From Miscanthus floridulus (Eukaryota; Streptophyta; Magnoliopsida; Poales; Poaceae), in assembly GCF_019320115.1 (NCBI RefSeq), contig NC_089595.1, positions 106,895,611 to 106,959,610 of the forward strand: a stretch of DNA of 64,000 bases. Reading direction: 5' to 3'. Positions 11,922-22,126 of the stretch are shown here, in pieces. Position numbers and translations under genes: made by a program. Positions within the stretch are counted from its first letter, which is position 1; each line of letters opens with the position of its first letter. The notes under the pieces are model-generated. The model did not search any database, was not told where the DNA came from, and worked only from the letters and a program-made list of their open reading frames with translations.

Positions 11922-12415
11922 TGTTAAAGTCTTTAGGACCATCCGTGGTGTAGATCAGTGGGGTTTTATTGGGTTTCTCGTAGAAATGGTGTGTACGGAG
12001 AAGGACAGAGAGGGAGAGGGAGAGTTAGGGTTAGGCACTGACCATTGGTAGGCATTGAGGAGGCGGATCCAGCCATCACAGGTTCGTCGGTGAAGATCTA
12101 CGCTAGGCAGCGACGATCGGAGAAGAAGGGCATCGCAGTGGAGACCGGGGTGAAGGCGGTGGTGGCGCAGTGCCATGGCAGCGGTGGTGCTTCCCGTCAC
12201 TGGCTGCGCCCCTCTGTTAGATCGGAGTAGGGTTTGCCGGTGGGGCGTACGGCTCAGGCCAACCTCGTACTGAGAGCCGTCGGCCCCCACCTCTATTTAA
12301 TGCGCAGTATGACGGGGGCCCGCCAGCCATAGATGGACTGGGCGCCCCCGATCAGGGCGCGAGGTCAAGGCCCAAGTGGCCGTTGGGCCACTGTGGTTGG
12401 GAGATCAAACCAACA
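11922..12415 (-). repeat. Copia 5' LTR (element orientation)
   Basis: Direct repeat partner of 6410-6899, 494 bp, with the CTACC target duplication immediately outside at 12416-12420. Confidence 0.93.
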
Positions 12416-12420
12416 CTACC

Positions 12421-12980
12421 CTCCCCGTCCTAGAAAATAGAAAATTCCCTATTTAACACTAGAAAAACTTCTACTTTCCTATTTGTCACCCTCCTTTCAT
12501 TTTTTCCCTATTTGACACTTCCTTTACGAGCTGTAACGGTGTTTGTTTTTCCTTTTTTGACAACAGAGCTGTAACCGTGTAAGTCTCAGACGAAAATACA
12601 GTTTTGCCTTTGTTGGTTTTTTTTTCCAGTGATGATATTCCCTTTTGCTTGATGAAGAGAAACATGACAGTTGGAAATAAAAATGCCAAAAAACAACAAT
12701 AGCCAGCAAAGGGGAACGGCCACGACTGGAAAAAACTACAGAGGTAAACGGTCTTCGCCCAGTTTGTTTGGGCTTATTTGGCTTATAAGCCATGACTGAA
12801 AGTACTGTTGGCTGGTTTGGTGTGAGAGAAAAATATTGTTCTATTGGGACTTAAAATCATTGAAGTGTCAACTAGAAAAAAAAAAGTTGACAAATAGGGA
12901 AGATTTTAAGTTTGGGGTGTCAAATAGGAAAGTAGAATTTTTCTTAGTTTTAGATAGTAAAATCTTTTCCTAAAAAAGTG
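12421..12980. mobile_element. Foldback/MITE-like element interrupted at its edge by the copia insertion
   Basis: The left part (CTCCCCGTCCTAGAAAATAG, then CTACTTTCCTATTTGTCACC) is matched inversely by GGTGTCAAATAGGAAAGTAG at about 12916-12935. The interior contains a grass repeat (12758-12842: GGCTTATAAGCCATGACTG ... GGTGTGAGAGAAAAA) that recurs near 27795-27875. The ends are imprecise. Confidence 0.55.
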
Positions 12981-12984
12981 CAGT

Positions 12985-14115
12985 TGTAAGTTTAGTATAA
13001 GTCAAATTTTCTTAAGTTTCTCTAAATTTATAGAAGATAATATCAATATTTATTTTTTCAAATAAATTTACTGTAAAAATATTTTTTTAAATTAACTACG
13101 CCCGGATATCCGGACGGACGACCGCAGTTGCGGTCCATTTTTCCGCGTCCACGCATGGGCATGTGCCAGCCGGATGTTGCTCGCCCACGCCGCGCGTGCC
13201 TGAGGGGACCGCTCGCGCCACCTCTAGCTTCCCACGCGTATCCCATGTGCAATACCCAAACTACTTTTGAAACATTCAGATGCAACATTTGCAACATAAA
13301 AAAAGACGGATGAAACACTTGAAACATGCGTTTGAAACACTTGCAAAAACACTTGAAACCCATTGCAAACCATACACAACATCAAGATAAAACGCTTGCA
13401 ATATATGTGTTTAAACATATGCAACATCCAAATAAATACGCTTGCAACATACGTTAGAAAAACAGATGAAACATTGGAGACAGAGTTTTGCAACATACGT
13501 GCACAACCATTGCAACACATGCAACGTCCCGGTCTACTTTTGCAACATTCATAAGAAACGCTTGCAACATACCTCTAAAACATCTGAAACATTTAAAATA
13601 TGAGCTTGCAACATGCATCATTTCCCGGTGCGGCCTCCTCCGCCGTCTGCATCGAGGCGTCGCAGCCATATAGCAGCAGGCGAGGCCGAAGGGCTTCCGT
13701 GCCAGGGCCTGACGCTTCTCCTTACGCTCTGTTGGCGTCGTCGGGCCGGGCGGGTGGTGGAGAAGGAGCAACAGGCGAGGACGGCGGAGTAGCGAGATGG
13801 GCGCACGGAGCAGTTGCAAGAGCAGCGGGGCGGTGCGTGGAGCAGCGGCAGGAGCAGTGGGGCGGGCGGAGGAGGAGGAGCAGGAGACACAGACTGACGG
13901 CGGAGGAGAAGCAAGAGCAGCACGAGGCGGGCGGCAGGAGCAACGGATGGGGACAAACGTGAGGTTTATTAGGCCGGCTGGTCCGTAGGCCTAATCGCGC
14001 CGTGCCCGGACGGGATAGACACCCGCGTCCTATCATTTCCGTTAATCTAATGATACTTATTCAATGTCATAAGTATTTATTTTTTATAATAAATAAATTT
14101 ATTTAAATTTGAATT
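12985..14115. mobile_element. MITE split by a ~950-bp GC-rich insertion
   Basis: The flanks (12985-13095 and 14046-14115) read like the two halves of a Stowaway-type element (TAAGTCAAATTTTCTTAAG... and CTAATGATACTTATTCAATG). The intervening 13097-14044 begins and ends with related CCGGACGG / CCCGGACGGG motifs. It holds an array of GAAACA/GCAACA words and a GC-rich block. I see no transposase, so it is a non-autonomous element of uncertain class (MULE-, CACTA- or Helitron-derived). Confidence 0.45.
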
Positions 14116-14119
14116 TGTC

Positions 14120-14800
14120 GGACTGCTGAAGCTGAACTCATTGATGCCGTGCATGTGGTCCTGCGGCTGCGGCCCTGCCCAACGGCCTCGCGGGACCAGA
14201 CCCTCCTGTCTCCTGAAAATCATTCGTGCCGGACTGCTCGCGCCGTGGCCTACAGGCAGGCTACTGATGGCACGCACATCTCGGGCGCGGCGGCGCATTC
14301 CCGCACGGATATACGCGGTGCGTGGCAATAGAGGAGCGGTCAGTCGCGGCCGGCCGAGCCGCCGTTCGTTGTGCTCGTGCGTTACGCGTCCTGCAGGTAG
14401 CCTTGGCCACGCTGACGCTGGCTGGATCAACGCGTAGCCTCGTGGCGGACGGCACGTCGTAGTCGGACGGTGACGAGCAAGGCTAGCCTAGCATGAACAA
14501 GCACGCGTTACTTTTTCTTTTCTGATTTTTTCCCAAAACAAGAGAGAACAAATCAGGCGTTAGTTCAGACTTCAACGAGCAGCTCGACAGCACAAAAGGT
14601 TGCATTATTAGCTCGTATCGGTCGGTGCTTTACAGCAGCAGAGAGAGAAAGAAAGCGAGGGAGCTGCTGCTTTGTTAACCTGCTTTAGTTTTACGCTTTG
14701 CCCCCTTTTATCTCTCGAAATAAAAGCGTCGCTTTTCTCTGCGAATGAGATGCAAATACGCCAAAGGCGATACGCACAGACGTGGCTTTCACTAAGGAAA
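14120..14800. other. Intergenic stretch without a supported gene
   Basis: GC-rich with open frames on both strands, but none has a recognisable domain, consistent codon use or splice structure. Confidence 0.4.
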
Positions 14801-14804
14801 AGAA

Positions 14805-15044
14805 GGCCTTGTTTAGATTACCCAAAATTCTAAGTTTTTTCACTCTCTCTCCATCACATCAATTTTTAGCCACTTGCATGGAGCATTAAATGTAGGTAAA
14901 AAAAAAACTAATTGCACAGTTTAGTTGGAAATCACGAGATGAATCTTTTGAACTTAGTTGGTCCACGATTAGACAATATTTACCAAATAAGACGAAAGTG
15001 CTACTATTCATCGGGTTGAAATTTTTCTCAATCTAAACAAGGCC
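14805..15044. mobile_element. MITE, 240 bp, ends GGCCTTGTTTAGATT
   Basis: Terminal inverted repeats GGCCTTGTTTAGATT and AATCTAAACAAGGCC are perfect over 15 bp. A GAA repeats on both flanks as a possible 3-bp duplication. Related copies occur near 26568, 27081 and 38528. Confidence 0.85.
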
Positions 15045-15346
15045 GAAGAAGAAGAAAAAAGCCGCAGCCTACCCACGGGAGAAGGGAAATCACGATGAAG
15101 CAACATTTTCTCATCATCATCAGATGAATTAAGTTCAATGTTCCTGCTTAAAAAAACACCAGAATCTGGGCAACAACACAGTGTTCACTCTGAATCAATC
15201 AATGCCGCTACAGAAACGATCTGAATCTCTGAAACTGAACGAATACAATTCCACGCGTGGGGTGATACGAAGCACAGGTCAGGAACACACAAGCAAGCAG
15301 AAGATATCATGCGACGCAAGCTGACAGCACACGGCGGTTCTCGACC

Positions 15347-15538
15347 TCAGTGGCGCAGGTTGCCGAGGAGGAGCGCGACGGCCGGGCAGAGGACGGCGGC
15401 CACGAGCGACGAGGAGACGGCCGCGGCGCCGGAGGTGGGGCTCGGCGCGGGGGCGTCGGCGGCGAAGGCGACGCCGGCGAAGGAGGACACGGCGACCGCC
15501 GCGACGACGGCGGCGCGCAACATCTTGGAGGAGGCCAT
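15347..15538 (-). CDS. Arabinogalactan peptide (AGP23-like), 63 aa
   Basis: A single-exon gene that starts with GCCATGGCC context. Residues 1-26 form a secretion signal ending AGVAFA. The mature peptide is only ADAPAPSPTSGAAAVSS, with Ala-Pro/Ser-Pro dipeptides that are normally hydroxylated and O-glycosylated. It is followed by a hydrophobic tail (LVAAVLCPAVALLLGN) typical of a GPI-anchor signal. This is the layout of plant AG-peptides, small cell-surface proteoglycans whose individual roles are mostly unclear. The length equals the family norm. A TATA box lies about 110 bp upstream. The longer overlapping frames on either strand are shadows created by the GC-rich coding sequence. Confidence 0.85.
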   Translation of the reverse strand: MASSKMLRAAVVAAVAVSSFAGVAFAADAPAPSPTSGAAAVSSSLVAAVLCPAVALLLGNLRH

Positions 15539-15647
15539 GGCGATGTGGAAGCGAACAGGGATTTGCCTGCGCTAGCTTTTGAGCTGAGCTCGTAGGGAAA
15601 TTGCAGACGATTTGTGTGTGAGAGGTCGGAGGTGGTGAGAGCGTGTG

Positions 15648-15655
15648 TTTATAGG
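15648..15655 (-). promoter_or_regulatory. TATA box of the AG-peptide gene
   Basis: Minus-strand CCTATAAAC, about 110 bases before the ATG and followed by a C/T-rich leader. Position and sequence fit a plant core promoter. Confidence 0.65.
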
Positions 15656-16184
15656 TGAGCGGAGGAGAAGGTTTGGTGGGCCCCACGCTTACAGTCTGGC
15701 CTATTTCCCATCAGCCAGCTCAGAATTAGTGGCAGCCCATAATTAGCTTAAAGTTAGGAGACTGCTGGTTTTCAGTCACATAATAAACCAAGCTACAATT
15801 AGCAGAGATTTCTACTAACATTCATAATTGAGATTTTGGAGACTTGCTTTTCAAAATTGGCAGCTAATGCAAGAAGGTGAAAGTGCAGGATGGTCTGGGC
15901 ACCAGACAGCAGTACACCTCATCAGAAAATTTGATTAGTTCATGATAATATATGAATGTCCAGCAAAGCACAGATCAGCAGAGCTTTAGGTTGCAGTACA
16001 GTCTGGTTCGATGAAACCACTGCATGCATATCCGACGGCCAAGGGGGATATTGCTGTCAGATTTTCCTTATTTGGTTCTTGGCAAATTTGTACAGAACTT
16101 CTTTGGAAAAGTTCAGTCTGCTCAATAATGAAAGAGTACAGAATAGAGACGGCAGGATGTCACAAAGATGGCCAAATTGAGCTA

Positions 16185-16443
16185 CTCCCTCCATCCCAAA
16201 TTGTAAGTCATTCCAAAAATCTTGGAGAGTCAAACTTTTTCAAGTTTGACTAAAATTATAGAGAGAAACACAAAGATTGATGACATCAAATAGGTATAAT
16301 ATAAAAATATAACTAATGAAGAATCTAATGATACTTACTTGGTATGATAAATATTATTATTTTGTTATATAAATTTGGTCAAACTTGAAAAACTTTGACT
16401 CTCCAAGATTCTTGGAATGACTTACAATTTAGGATGGAGGGAG
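16185..16443. mobile_element. Stowaway MITE, 259 bp
   Basis: The ends CTCCCTCCATCCCAAATTGT and its inverted partner (ACAATTTAGGATGGAGGGAG) are flanked by TA on both sides (16183-16184 and 16444-16445). The subterminal AGTCAAACTTTTTCAAG also pairs inversely. This is a nearly intact Stowaway element. Confidence 0.92.
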
Positions 16444-16445
16444 TA

Positions 16446-17540
16446 CTAATAATAGTACAAACGAGGATGCCCTGTCACATACAGGTACATTTACTTACTT
16501 GAAGCCACAGGCACCATAATTACTGCAAATGTGGCGAAGCATGTACCTGAAGTTTCAGAAAACGACAGCTACCTCTTATCCGCTTCATTATTTTTTTCCA
16601 GCCATACTACTAATTCTACAAAGGTTAGCTGTGTGTATTATTGGCTTCTTTTGGACTTTATGCACGCTGTCAGCTAAGATTCTCCTGTCCTGTGTTGTTC
16701 AGTGGCAACCAACTCGCTTCTCGGTAATGATTATTGGACACATCACAAATATTATGTTGTTGTGGACTGTGTGGTGCCATGGACATTTCACATTTCAATA
16801 TTTCATACATGTAAGTTTGGCTGACCGGATCCAAAAGAATATTGCGCTGTTTTTTTTTGAAGGTCAAATATTGCGCATTTTATCAGAAGCGCTCTGACAA
16901 TTAATCCGCTCGGTTTGACTATGATAATTCAGGAAAAATAATCATCTCCAGCAAAAGTCTCCCAGGCAACCTGTTTGTATTTTCTCCTTCATTCAGTTCA
17001 GTGAGATAAAATGCACTATGTTGTGCTTAAAAAGAATACTGCAGCAAAAATAGGCAGAATGAGTTATTCTCCCTTACCAATAATGCTATCAGCTCAATGG
17101 CATCCTATTCTCCAGTTTCATGATCGTCCATCAGAGAACCCATACCTTTCATGTCTGTTCCTTACTGACACGGCATGGCTAGCTTGAGTATAATGTTTTG
17201 AGTCACCATCGTTTCTTATTTTTCGAGTCACCATCTGATGTACATAGAGGTACCAAAACCTCGTGAGCTTGGAGTTCAAGGGAGCAGTGCAATCGTTAGA
17301 TCTTCCTTTTTCTTGAAGGTAACTTCATAGACAGTTGCCAAATATATAGATAGATATTTTTCAGGGGCATGCTAAAATTGAACCGTAGATTATCCACAGT
17401 TTCAAGATTATTCTACGAGACTTCTCGTTGAAGAACAAAGTGCTCTTGTGCAATATGCTTATCGTTCTAGAAAGCAGTATACTCCCTAGCCCTTAGGGCA
17501 TCAATTCTGATCCCCAGCTATCCCTCCCCACCACATCGTC
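16446..17540. other. Intergenic stretch upstream of the lectin gene
   Basis: AT-rich sequence with no recognisable gene. The last part (17540-17697) reads like a promoter and leader exon for the lectin: TTTAAAAG near 17549, then a CT-rich leader. Confidence 0.4.
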
Positions 17541-17569
17541 CTGCAACTTTAAAAGAGCCACACCTTTTG

Positions 17570-17697
17570 TTTTGTTGTGCAATTTCTTCAGTAGCTCTCT
17601 GTCTATCTATAAGCACCCTTGCTCTTCAAGGAACTTTAGCTGCCTGCAAATCTTACCAACCACTTGTGCAGCTCTGAAGACCCTTGGAAGGAAACAT
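17570..17697 (+). other. Probable leader exon of the jacalin-related lectin
   Basis: The stretch ends GGAAACATG/GTACAC. A good acceptor (TTTTCTTGGCAG) lies at about 17972-17983. Joining them puts this ATG in frame with the ATG at 18002, adding six or seven residues. Whether translation starts here or at 18002 cannot be settled from sequence alone. Confidence 0.45.
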
Positions 17698-18001
17698 GGT
17701 ACACACATGGACTTTACTAGTATTCTGTTCGTTTGCTTTTTTGTTCTTGCAGTTGGGAATCATCTGAATTTTCACGTCTTTCCTGCATACCTCCGTGTGC
17801 CTATGTTCAGACATAAACTGCCGAAACTTTATTTTTTCCCCTTTGAAAGATAGGAACTAACTAGGGCATGAGATGCGATTGCTGGCCTGAACATTTTATA
17901 GAAATTATGCTAAGGTCAAAGCATACGGGATCTGCGAAAAGGGAAATGTCCGAATTTAAACACTGCATAAATTTTCTTGGCAGCACCAACCTCAGAGGAA
18001 G

Positions 18002-18684
18002 ATGGCGGTGTCGAAGAAGCTGATGAAGGTCGGCCCATGGGGTGGCACCGGGGGACACCCGTGGGACGACGGCGGCCACTCCGGCATCCGCAGCATCACC
18101 ATGTCCTACGACCGGTGCATGGAATCCATCAGCGTGGAGTACGACAGGGACGGCCGGGCCGTCCCCGGTGAACGGCACGGAGGAGCCGCCGCCAGCCACA
18201 CGACTCAGGCACGTACAACACCGTCAGTCTGTCAGTCACAGTGACAGCGACACAGCTCAGCTGGGTTTCTGAAGTCTGAATCGTGCGCACATGTACGCAG
18301 ATCAAGCTGGGCTACCCGGACGAGTACCTGACCACCGTGAGCGGGCACTACGCGCCGATCGCGCAGGGCGGCTCGCCGGTGATCCGCTCGCTGGCGTTCC
18401 GGACCAACCAGAGGGCGTACGGGCCGTTCGGCGCGGCGGAGGGCACGCCGTTCACGTTCCCGGTGGAGGGAGGCGTCATCGTCGGCTTCTGCGGGAGGAG
18501 CGGATGGCAGCTCGACGCCGTCGGCCTCTACGTCGCGCCGCTGCGCCCGGAGACCATGTCCGACAGGGTGCAGAAGATCGGCCTGATGGCTTACCGGGCG
18601 GTTTGGCAGCGGATCGGATCCCAGCAGGGGCATGAGCCGGTGAAGCAGCTGAACGGCATCGCGCAGCTTACTCACAAGACATAA
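18002..18684 (+). CDS. Jacalin-related lectin, 196 aa, two coding exons
   Basis: Exons are 18002-18208 and 18301-18684. The jacalin fold is clear. VGPWGGTGGHPWDDGG opens it, SITMSYDRCMESISVEYD follows, then IKLGYPDEYLTTVSGHYAP on exon 2. The C-terminal strand is VGFCGRSGWQLDAVGLYV, containing the GxxxD sugar-binding loop (GWQLD). The lectin domain covers about residues 9-155, and the remaining ~40 residues form a tail of unknown role. No signal peptide is seen, so it is probably nucleo-cytoplasmic, as in the mannose-binding jacalin group; such grass lectins are often stress- or defence-related. The junction that keeps the frame uses CAG/GCACGT as donor, a GC-AG intron. The nearby GT (18213) would shift exon 2 out of frame. 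Confidence 0.9.
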
Positions 18685-18749
18685 CCACTTGCCACAGGAT
18701 GCCAACCAAAGACTATTTCTGAATCTATGCAGTCTGAATGTATATCCAG

Positions 18750-18884
18750 CTAGCATATGAATCTAGTGTGCTGAACCTGAAGTGCTTGATAGTTGATAAG
18801 AACACTTTCTCAACTAGCATATATGAATCTAGTGTGCTGAACCTGAAGTGCTTGATAGTTGATATGAACACTTTCTCAACTAGC
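18750..18884. repeat. Two tandem copies of a ~65-bp unit after the lectin gene
   Basis: The unit starts CTAGCATATGAATCTAG and ends CACTTTCTCAA. It occurs at 18750-18813 and 18814-18879, followed by a CTAGC stub. Differences are minor (an AT insertion and a G/T change), so the duplication is recent. It lies in the likely 3' UTR. Confidence 0.85.
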
Positions 18885-18899
18885 TAAACATGCAGCTAA

Positions 18900-19300
18900 C
18901 TGTTCTGCGGCGGAAGGCCCGTCAGGATCAACGACCTTGACACTACCGCCGGCAAAACCTATGCTACGCCTACGCTGGGGCGACGTCTAACAGCTCGGCA
19001 GACAATGGTTGACCCTAAAAAATCATTTCCAAGCAAACTCCGGTTATCGCTTCTTCGACGATGCTTTGCTTGGCGTCAAGCCATCGGTTCTCCCCTTGGT
19101 CGACAAAGGGGCGTGGCAAGCCCTGCTGCGCCAAACAAAGGAGGTGTTTAGGACTGCTCCGCTCCAGTTTTTGCAGCTCTACTCCAGCTCTGCGTTGCCA
19201 AACACTCTCGCCGAAGCAAATGGAGGACATAGTCAAGTGGGGAAAGCTACAATAGGATAGACAAACATAACAAGCATCAGACTATCCTCTTACAGAACCC
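18900..19300. other. Spacer between the lectin and RPL28 genes
   Basis: Contains CTCCGCTCCAGTTTTTGCAG-type words common in grass repeats. The 83-residue open frame at 19009-19260 shows no recognisable domain. Confidence 0.35.
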
Positions 19301-19581
19301 AAACCAAAAAACGATAAGAGGGGGTAGTCACGAGCATAAAGTTTGCAAACAAAGCAGAAATCAAGCGGCAAGCAAATTTTGTCATGGAATGACACACAGC
19401 AACTAAGCGGTAATCATCAAGAGCCAAGCAATTTTTGTTATGGAATGACACACGGCAGCATCTTTTAACATGGTTTGCTCTAGTTCTAACAAGTCTCACT
19501 TCAAGTCTCAAAACTGTTGAAACATAGATAAATATAAGCTGGGACTATGAGCATCAACAGGCCCCTTGATAGAACAGAAGC

Positions 19582-20773
19582 TTAGTGCTTGGGCTGCCTG
19601 TTCTTCTTCTTGACACCAGACTTGGCAACCTGGAGGCTGCGGTACACTGAGCTCAGCCTAGCAAGAGCCGGCTTGGTCAGATCAGGCCTGTAGTAGTTGT
19701 CGCTAACCTGCATGGCAAACCAAATGCAAATTAGAATATTCAGCAATTATAAGGTACCAGCAAGTTCAAACAGAATTGGCAATTCTAGCATGAAGAAACT
19801 GAAGCACCAAGTATTATTAGTGTAACTTATATAAAGGAAAAACAGGACGTCAATCATACAAGACTTAGGTAACCTGCAAGATCAGCTCAGAAGCCAAGCG
19901 TATCAGCTTATATTTCATTGAAGAACCAATTGATCGGTTGGTTTTCTCACAAGTTATGGCTCATCACAGCTAAACCTTGGACCAGCGATGGAACCCAAAC
20001 ATATAAAAGAGAATCTATCTAACAAGAAAGACCCACATAGCACCATACAACCAACAGAAAAAAACAACTATCTTACAAACGAACAAATAATGTTAAAAAC
20101 AGTGCTAAATAAACAGGAATATGAAACCAATATCCAGTATGCAGCTCAGAAGCCAAGCGTATCAGCTTATATTTCATTGAAGAACCAGTTGATCAGTTGG
20201 TCCTCTTACTTGTTATGGCTCATCACAGCAACAAATTAACATGAATTAAGTGCGAAAAAAATATCTAATAAAGCAAAGAGCTATGTGTTGCCATTTATAG
20301 CATGACAAACACCGCCATATCATCATAGAGACAAGCATAATGCATTTCCATGTGCTAGTACCTGGTTTTTCACAGCCTTGGCCATCTTGCGGAAGTCCTT
20401 GCGCATCACAGACTTGTGGCTGAGCTTCGCAGGTGTGCTCTGCTTCTTGGTCTTGGTAGTAGAGAGGACCACAGCCGAGTCCTTTCCAGCAGCTGGCTGG
20501 ATCGTCACGGTCTTCTTGTTGGCCAAGCCTAACAGAACAAAACAGCCAAAGCAGTCAGCACTAAGTGATTCATTATTTTTATTACTAAGATCACATAAGG
20601 TGTTATGCATGCAGGACAAGCATACCAGAGTGCTTGTAGGAGTGGACGTTGTAGAGGTTGTTGGGCTCCTTGGTGAACTGCACCTTGGCATTGCCATTGC
20701 CAAACTGCTTCACAAGGAAGGAGTTGTTCTTCCTCACAACCTGCCAGATCAGATCCCCTGGAACGGTCGCCAT
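19582..20773 (-). CDS. RPL28: 60S ribosomal protein L28 (eL28), 146 aa
   Basis: Coding exons on the minus strand are 20626-20773, 20362-20528 and 19582-19707. All introns are GT-AG and the phases fit. The protein begins [20 protein letters not shown], continues with [19 protein letters not shown], and has the basic [14 protein letters not shown] segment. It ends with [20 protein letters not shown] followed by [15 protein letters not shown]. This is eL28, a structural protein of the large cytosolic ribosomal subunit. Length is normal for plants (about 143-147). A non-coding leader exon (21282 to about 21345) is spliced across 20784-21281. The promoter carries the elements expected of plant ribosomal-protein genes. 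Intron 2 holds an 88-bp direct repeat. Confidence 0.96.
19883..20229. repeat. 88-bp direct repeat within RPL28 intron 2
   Basis: Copies at 19883-19970 and 20142-20229 both begin CAGCTCAGAAGCCAAGCG and end GGCTCATCACAGC. They differ at only a few positions. The spacing is 259 bp from start to start. Confidence 0.9.
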
Positions 20774-21368
20774 TTCCCTTCGCCTAAATAATCAATATAA
20801 ACTCCAAGATGTGAGATTCCATAGCAACATTACACAAGGAGAAAAATAATCTGATCGTCATCTGACCATCTACAAAAGACTTAGGATTGCAAGAGGACGG
20901 TGGAAAACTTACAATTTGCAGAGGAAGCTATAGGCAATTTTTAGCTAGAGCCGAACATTTGACTCGGTATTTCTAAGACGGATAGCCCGATGCACTATGT
21001 CTCTACCAGATCTAACTGAGCGAAGTATAATCAGAGTGCAAAATAAGATACGAGCAGGCTACAGCTACCTAAACAACGACGAATCATATACACTAAGCCC
21101 CACAAAACCCCAGCCGAATCATACAAATAATTCGTTTAGGGGTGTACTAAGCACAGAGACGGCCGCTAAATCAGCATCAACTTGAACCGCCCAAACTTTA
21201 CCACGAGATACAGCCGAGAAGACGCTACTGGACTTAACAAACCATAGTCCACGGGCCCACGAGAGAAGCGATCTCACTTACCGGAGATGAGGTACCGCGG
21301 CGTCGCCTCGCTCTGTTCCGGGGTCGGGGTGGCGGCTGCGGGAGGCCAAGTGACTCGGAGCCTCGCCT

Positions 21369-21460
21369 ATTTTATAGCGGGGGCGTGCTCGTAAACCCTA
21401 GTTTCTAGCAAGCGCTTCATGGGCTTAATTGGGCTGCACGGGTCGAAGCACCGGCCCAAA
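21369..21460 (-). promoter_or_regulatory. RPL28 promoter: TATA, telo-box and site II motifs
   Basis: Minus-strand CTATAAAATA (21369-21378) is a TATA box. Immediately upstream is a telo-box (AAACCCTA at 21393-21400 on the + strand). Further up are TGGGCTT and TGGGCT (21420-21435) and GGCCCA (21453). Telo-boxes with TGGGCY site II elements are the known signature of plant ribosomal-protein promoters linked to cell proliferation. Confidence 0.8.
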
Positions 21461-22126
21461 AGTAACCGGCGCCCCTCTCGTGCGCGCCTGTCTAGTGTAG
21501 TCACAGCACATGGGCCACACACACGTTTCTCAAAAGAAAAAAAAAACATGGCCCACACGCGCCGGGTCTCGCACTCGCCGTTGCTGACGTGCCAGTTCCG
21601 CACATCGCCGTTCGTGCCTTCTTCTACAGCACCAGTACCGCGCGGCATGGCCGCATGGGCTCAGGATTGCCGACGACTCGCCGAGGTCGGAGACGTCAGG
21701 TGGGACGCGCTAGCACCATGGAGGCAGAAGCGTGGTCAACGTGACACGGCGTAGACAAGACTACAAGCGCAAGCGCCAGGTCCAGCAGCAGCAGCCAGCA
21801 GCTCATCACGGAGAACAGGCAGCCCGTGCTGCCGCGACAGCGCTTCTGGTTCTGCTTCGGCTCGACCGAGAAATATGGCAACGACGAACTCAAAATCACA
21901 AACACAGTTCAAAAGGTATTGATGACATTCTATCAACCTTTGTTTTAGGGGGAAAAATCCAAAACTGTCACATTGCAGTATATGTGATTCAGGTACAATG
22001 ATTATTCCGTGGACACCATCGAGAGTTGAAAACCATGACTCTAGGAGATCCGTCCACTCTGGTCGCCAGAAAACATGGGGGAAGAAATGTGGGACAACAT
22101 TGACATGAGAAAACAATGCAAGCTCA

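Larger units (their letters stand above)
6410..12415 (-). mobile_element. Decayed Ty1-copia LTR retrotransposon, 6.0 kb
   Basis: Two direct repeats of about 490 bp (6410-6899 and 11922-12415) begin TGTTAAAG and end CCAACA. They are flanked by the 5-bp duplication CTACC (6405-6409 and 12416-12420). On the minus strand the order is LTR, iMet-type primer site, long GC-rich leader, gag zinc-knuckle remnant, integrase space, reverse transcriptase, RNase H end, polypurine tract, LTR. RT before which integrase would lie is the copia order. Coding parts are broken by many stops and shifts, so the element is not autonomous. By eye the two LTRs differ at roughly 20 positions plus a small indel, suggesting a fairly old insertion. 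It lies about 240 bases past the DUF1639 poly(A) signal, in antisense to that gene. Confidence 0.93.

Noticed and set aside
13454..13962. Arg/Ala-rich frames of 110-120 residues on both strands
   Set aside because: Low-complexity products of the GC-rich insertion, present in several frames at once.
18232..18756. 174-residue minus frame opposite the lectin exon 2
   Set aside because: Exact shadow of the jacalin coding sequence; no motif of its own.
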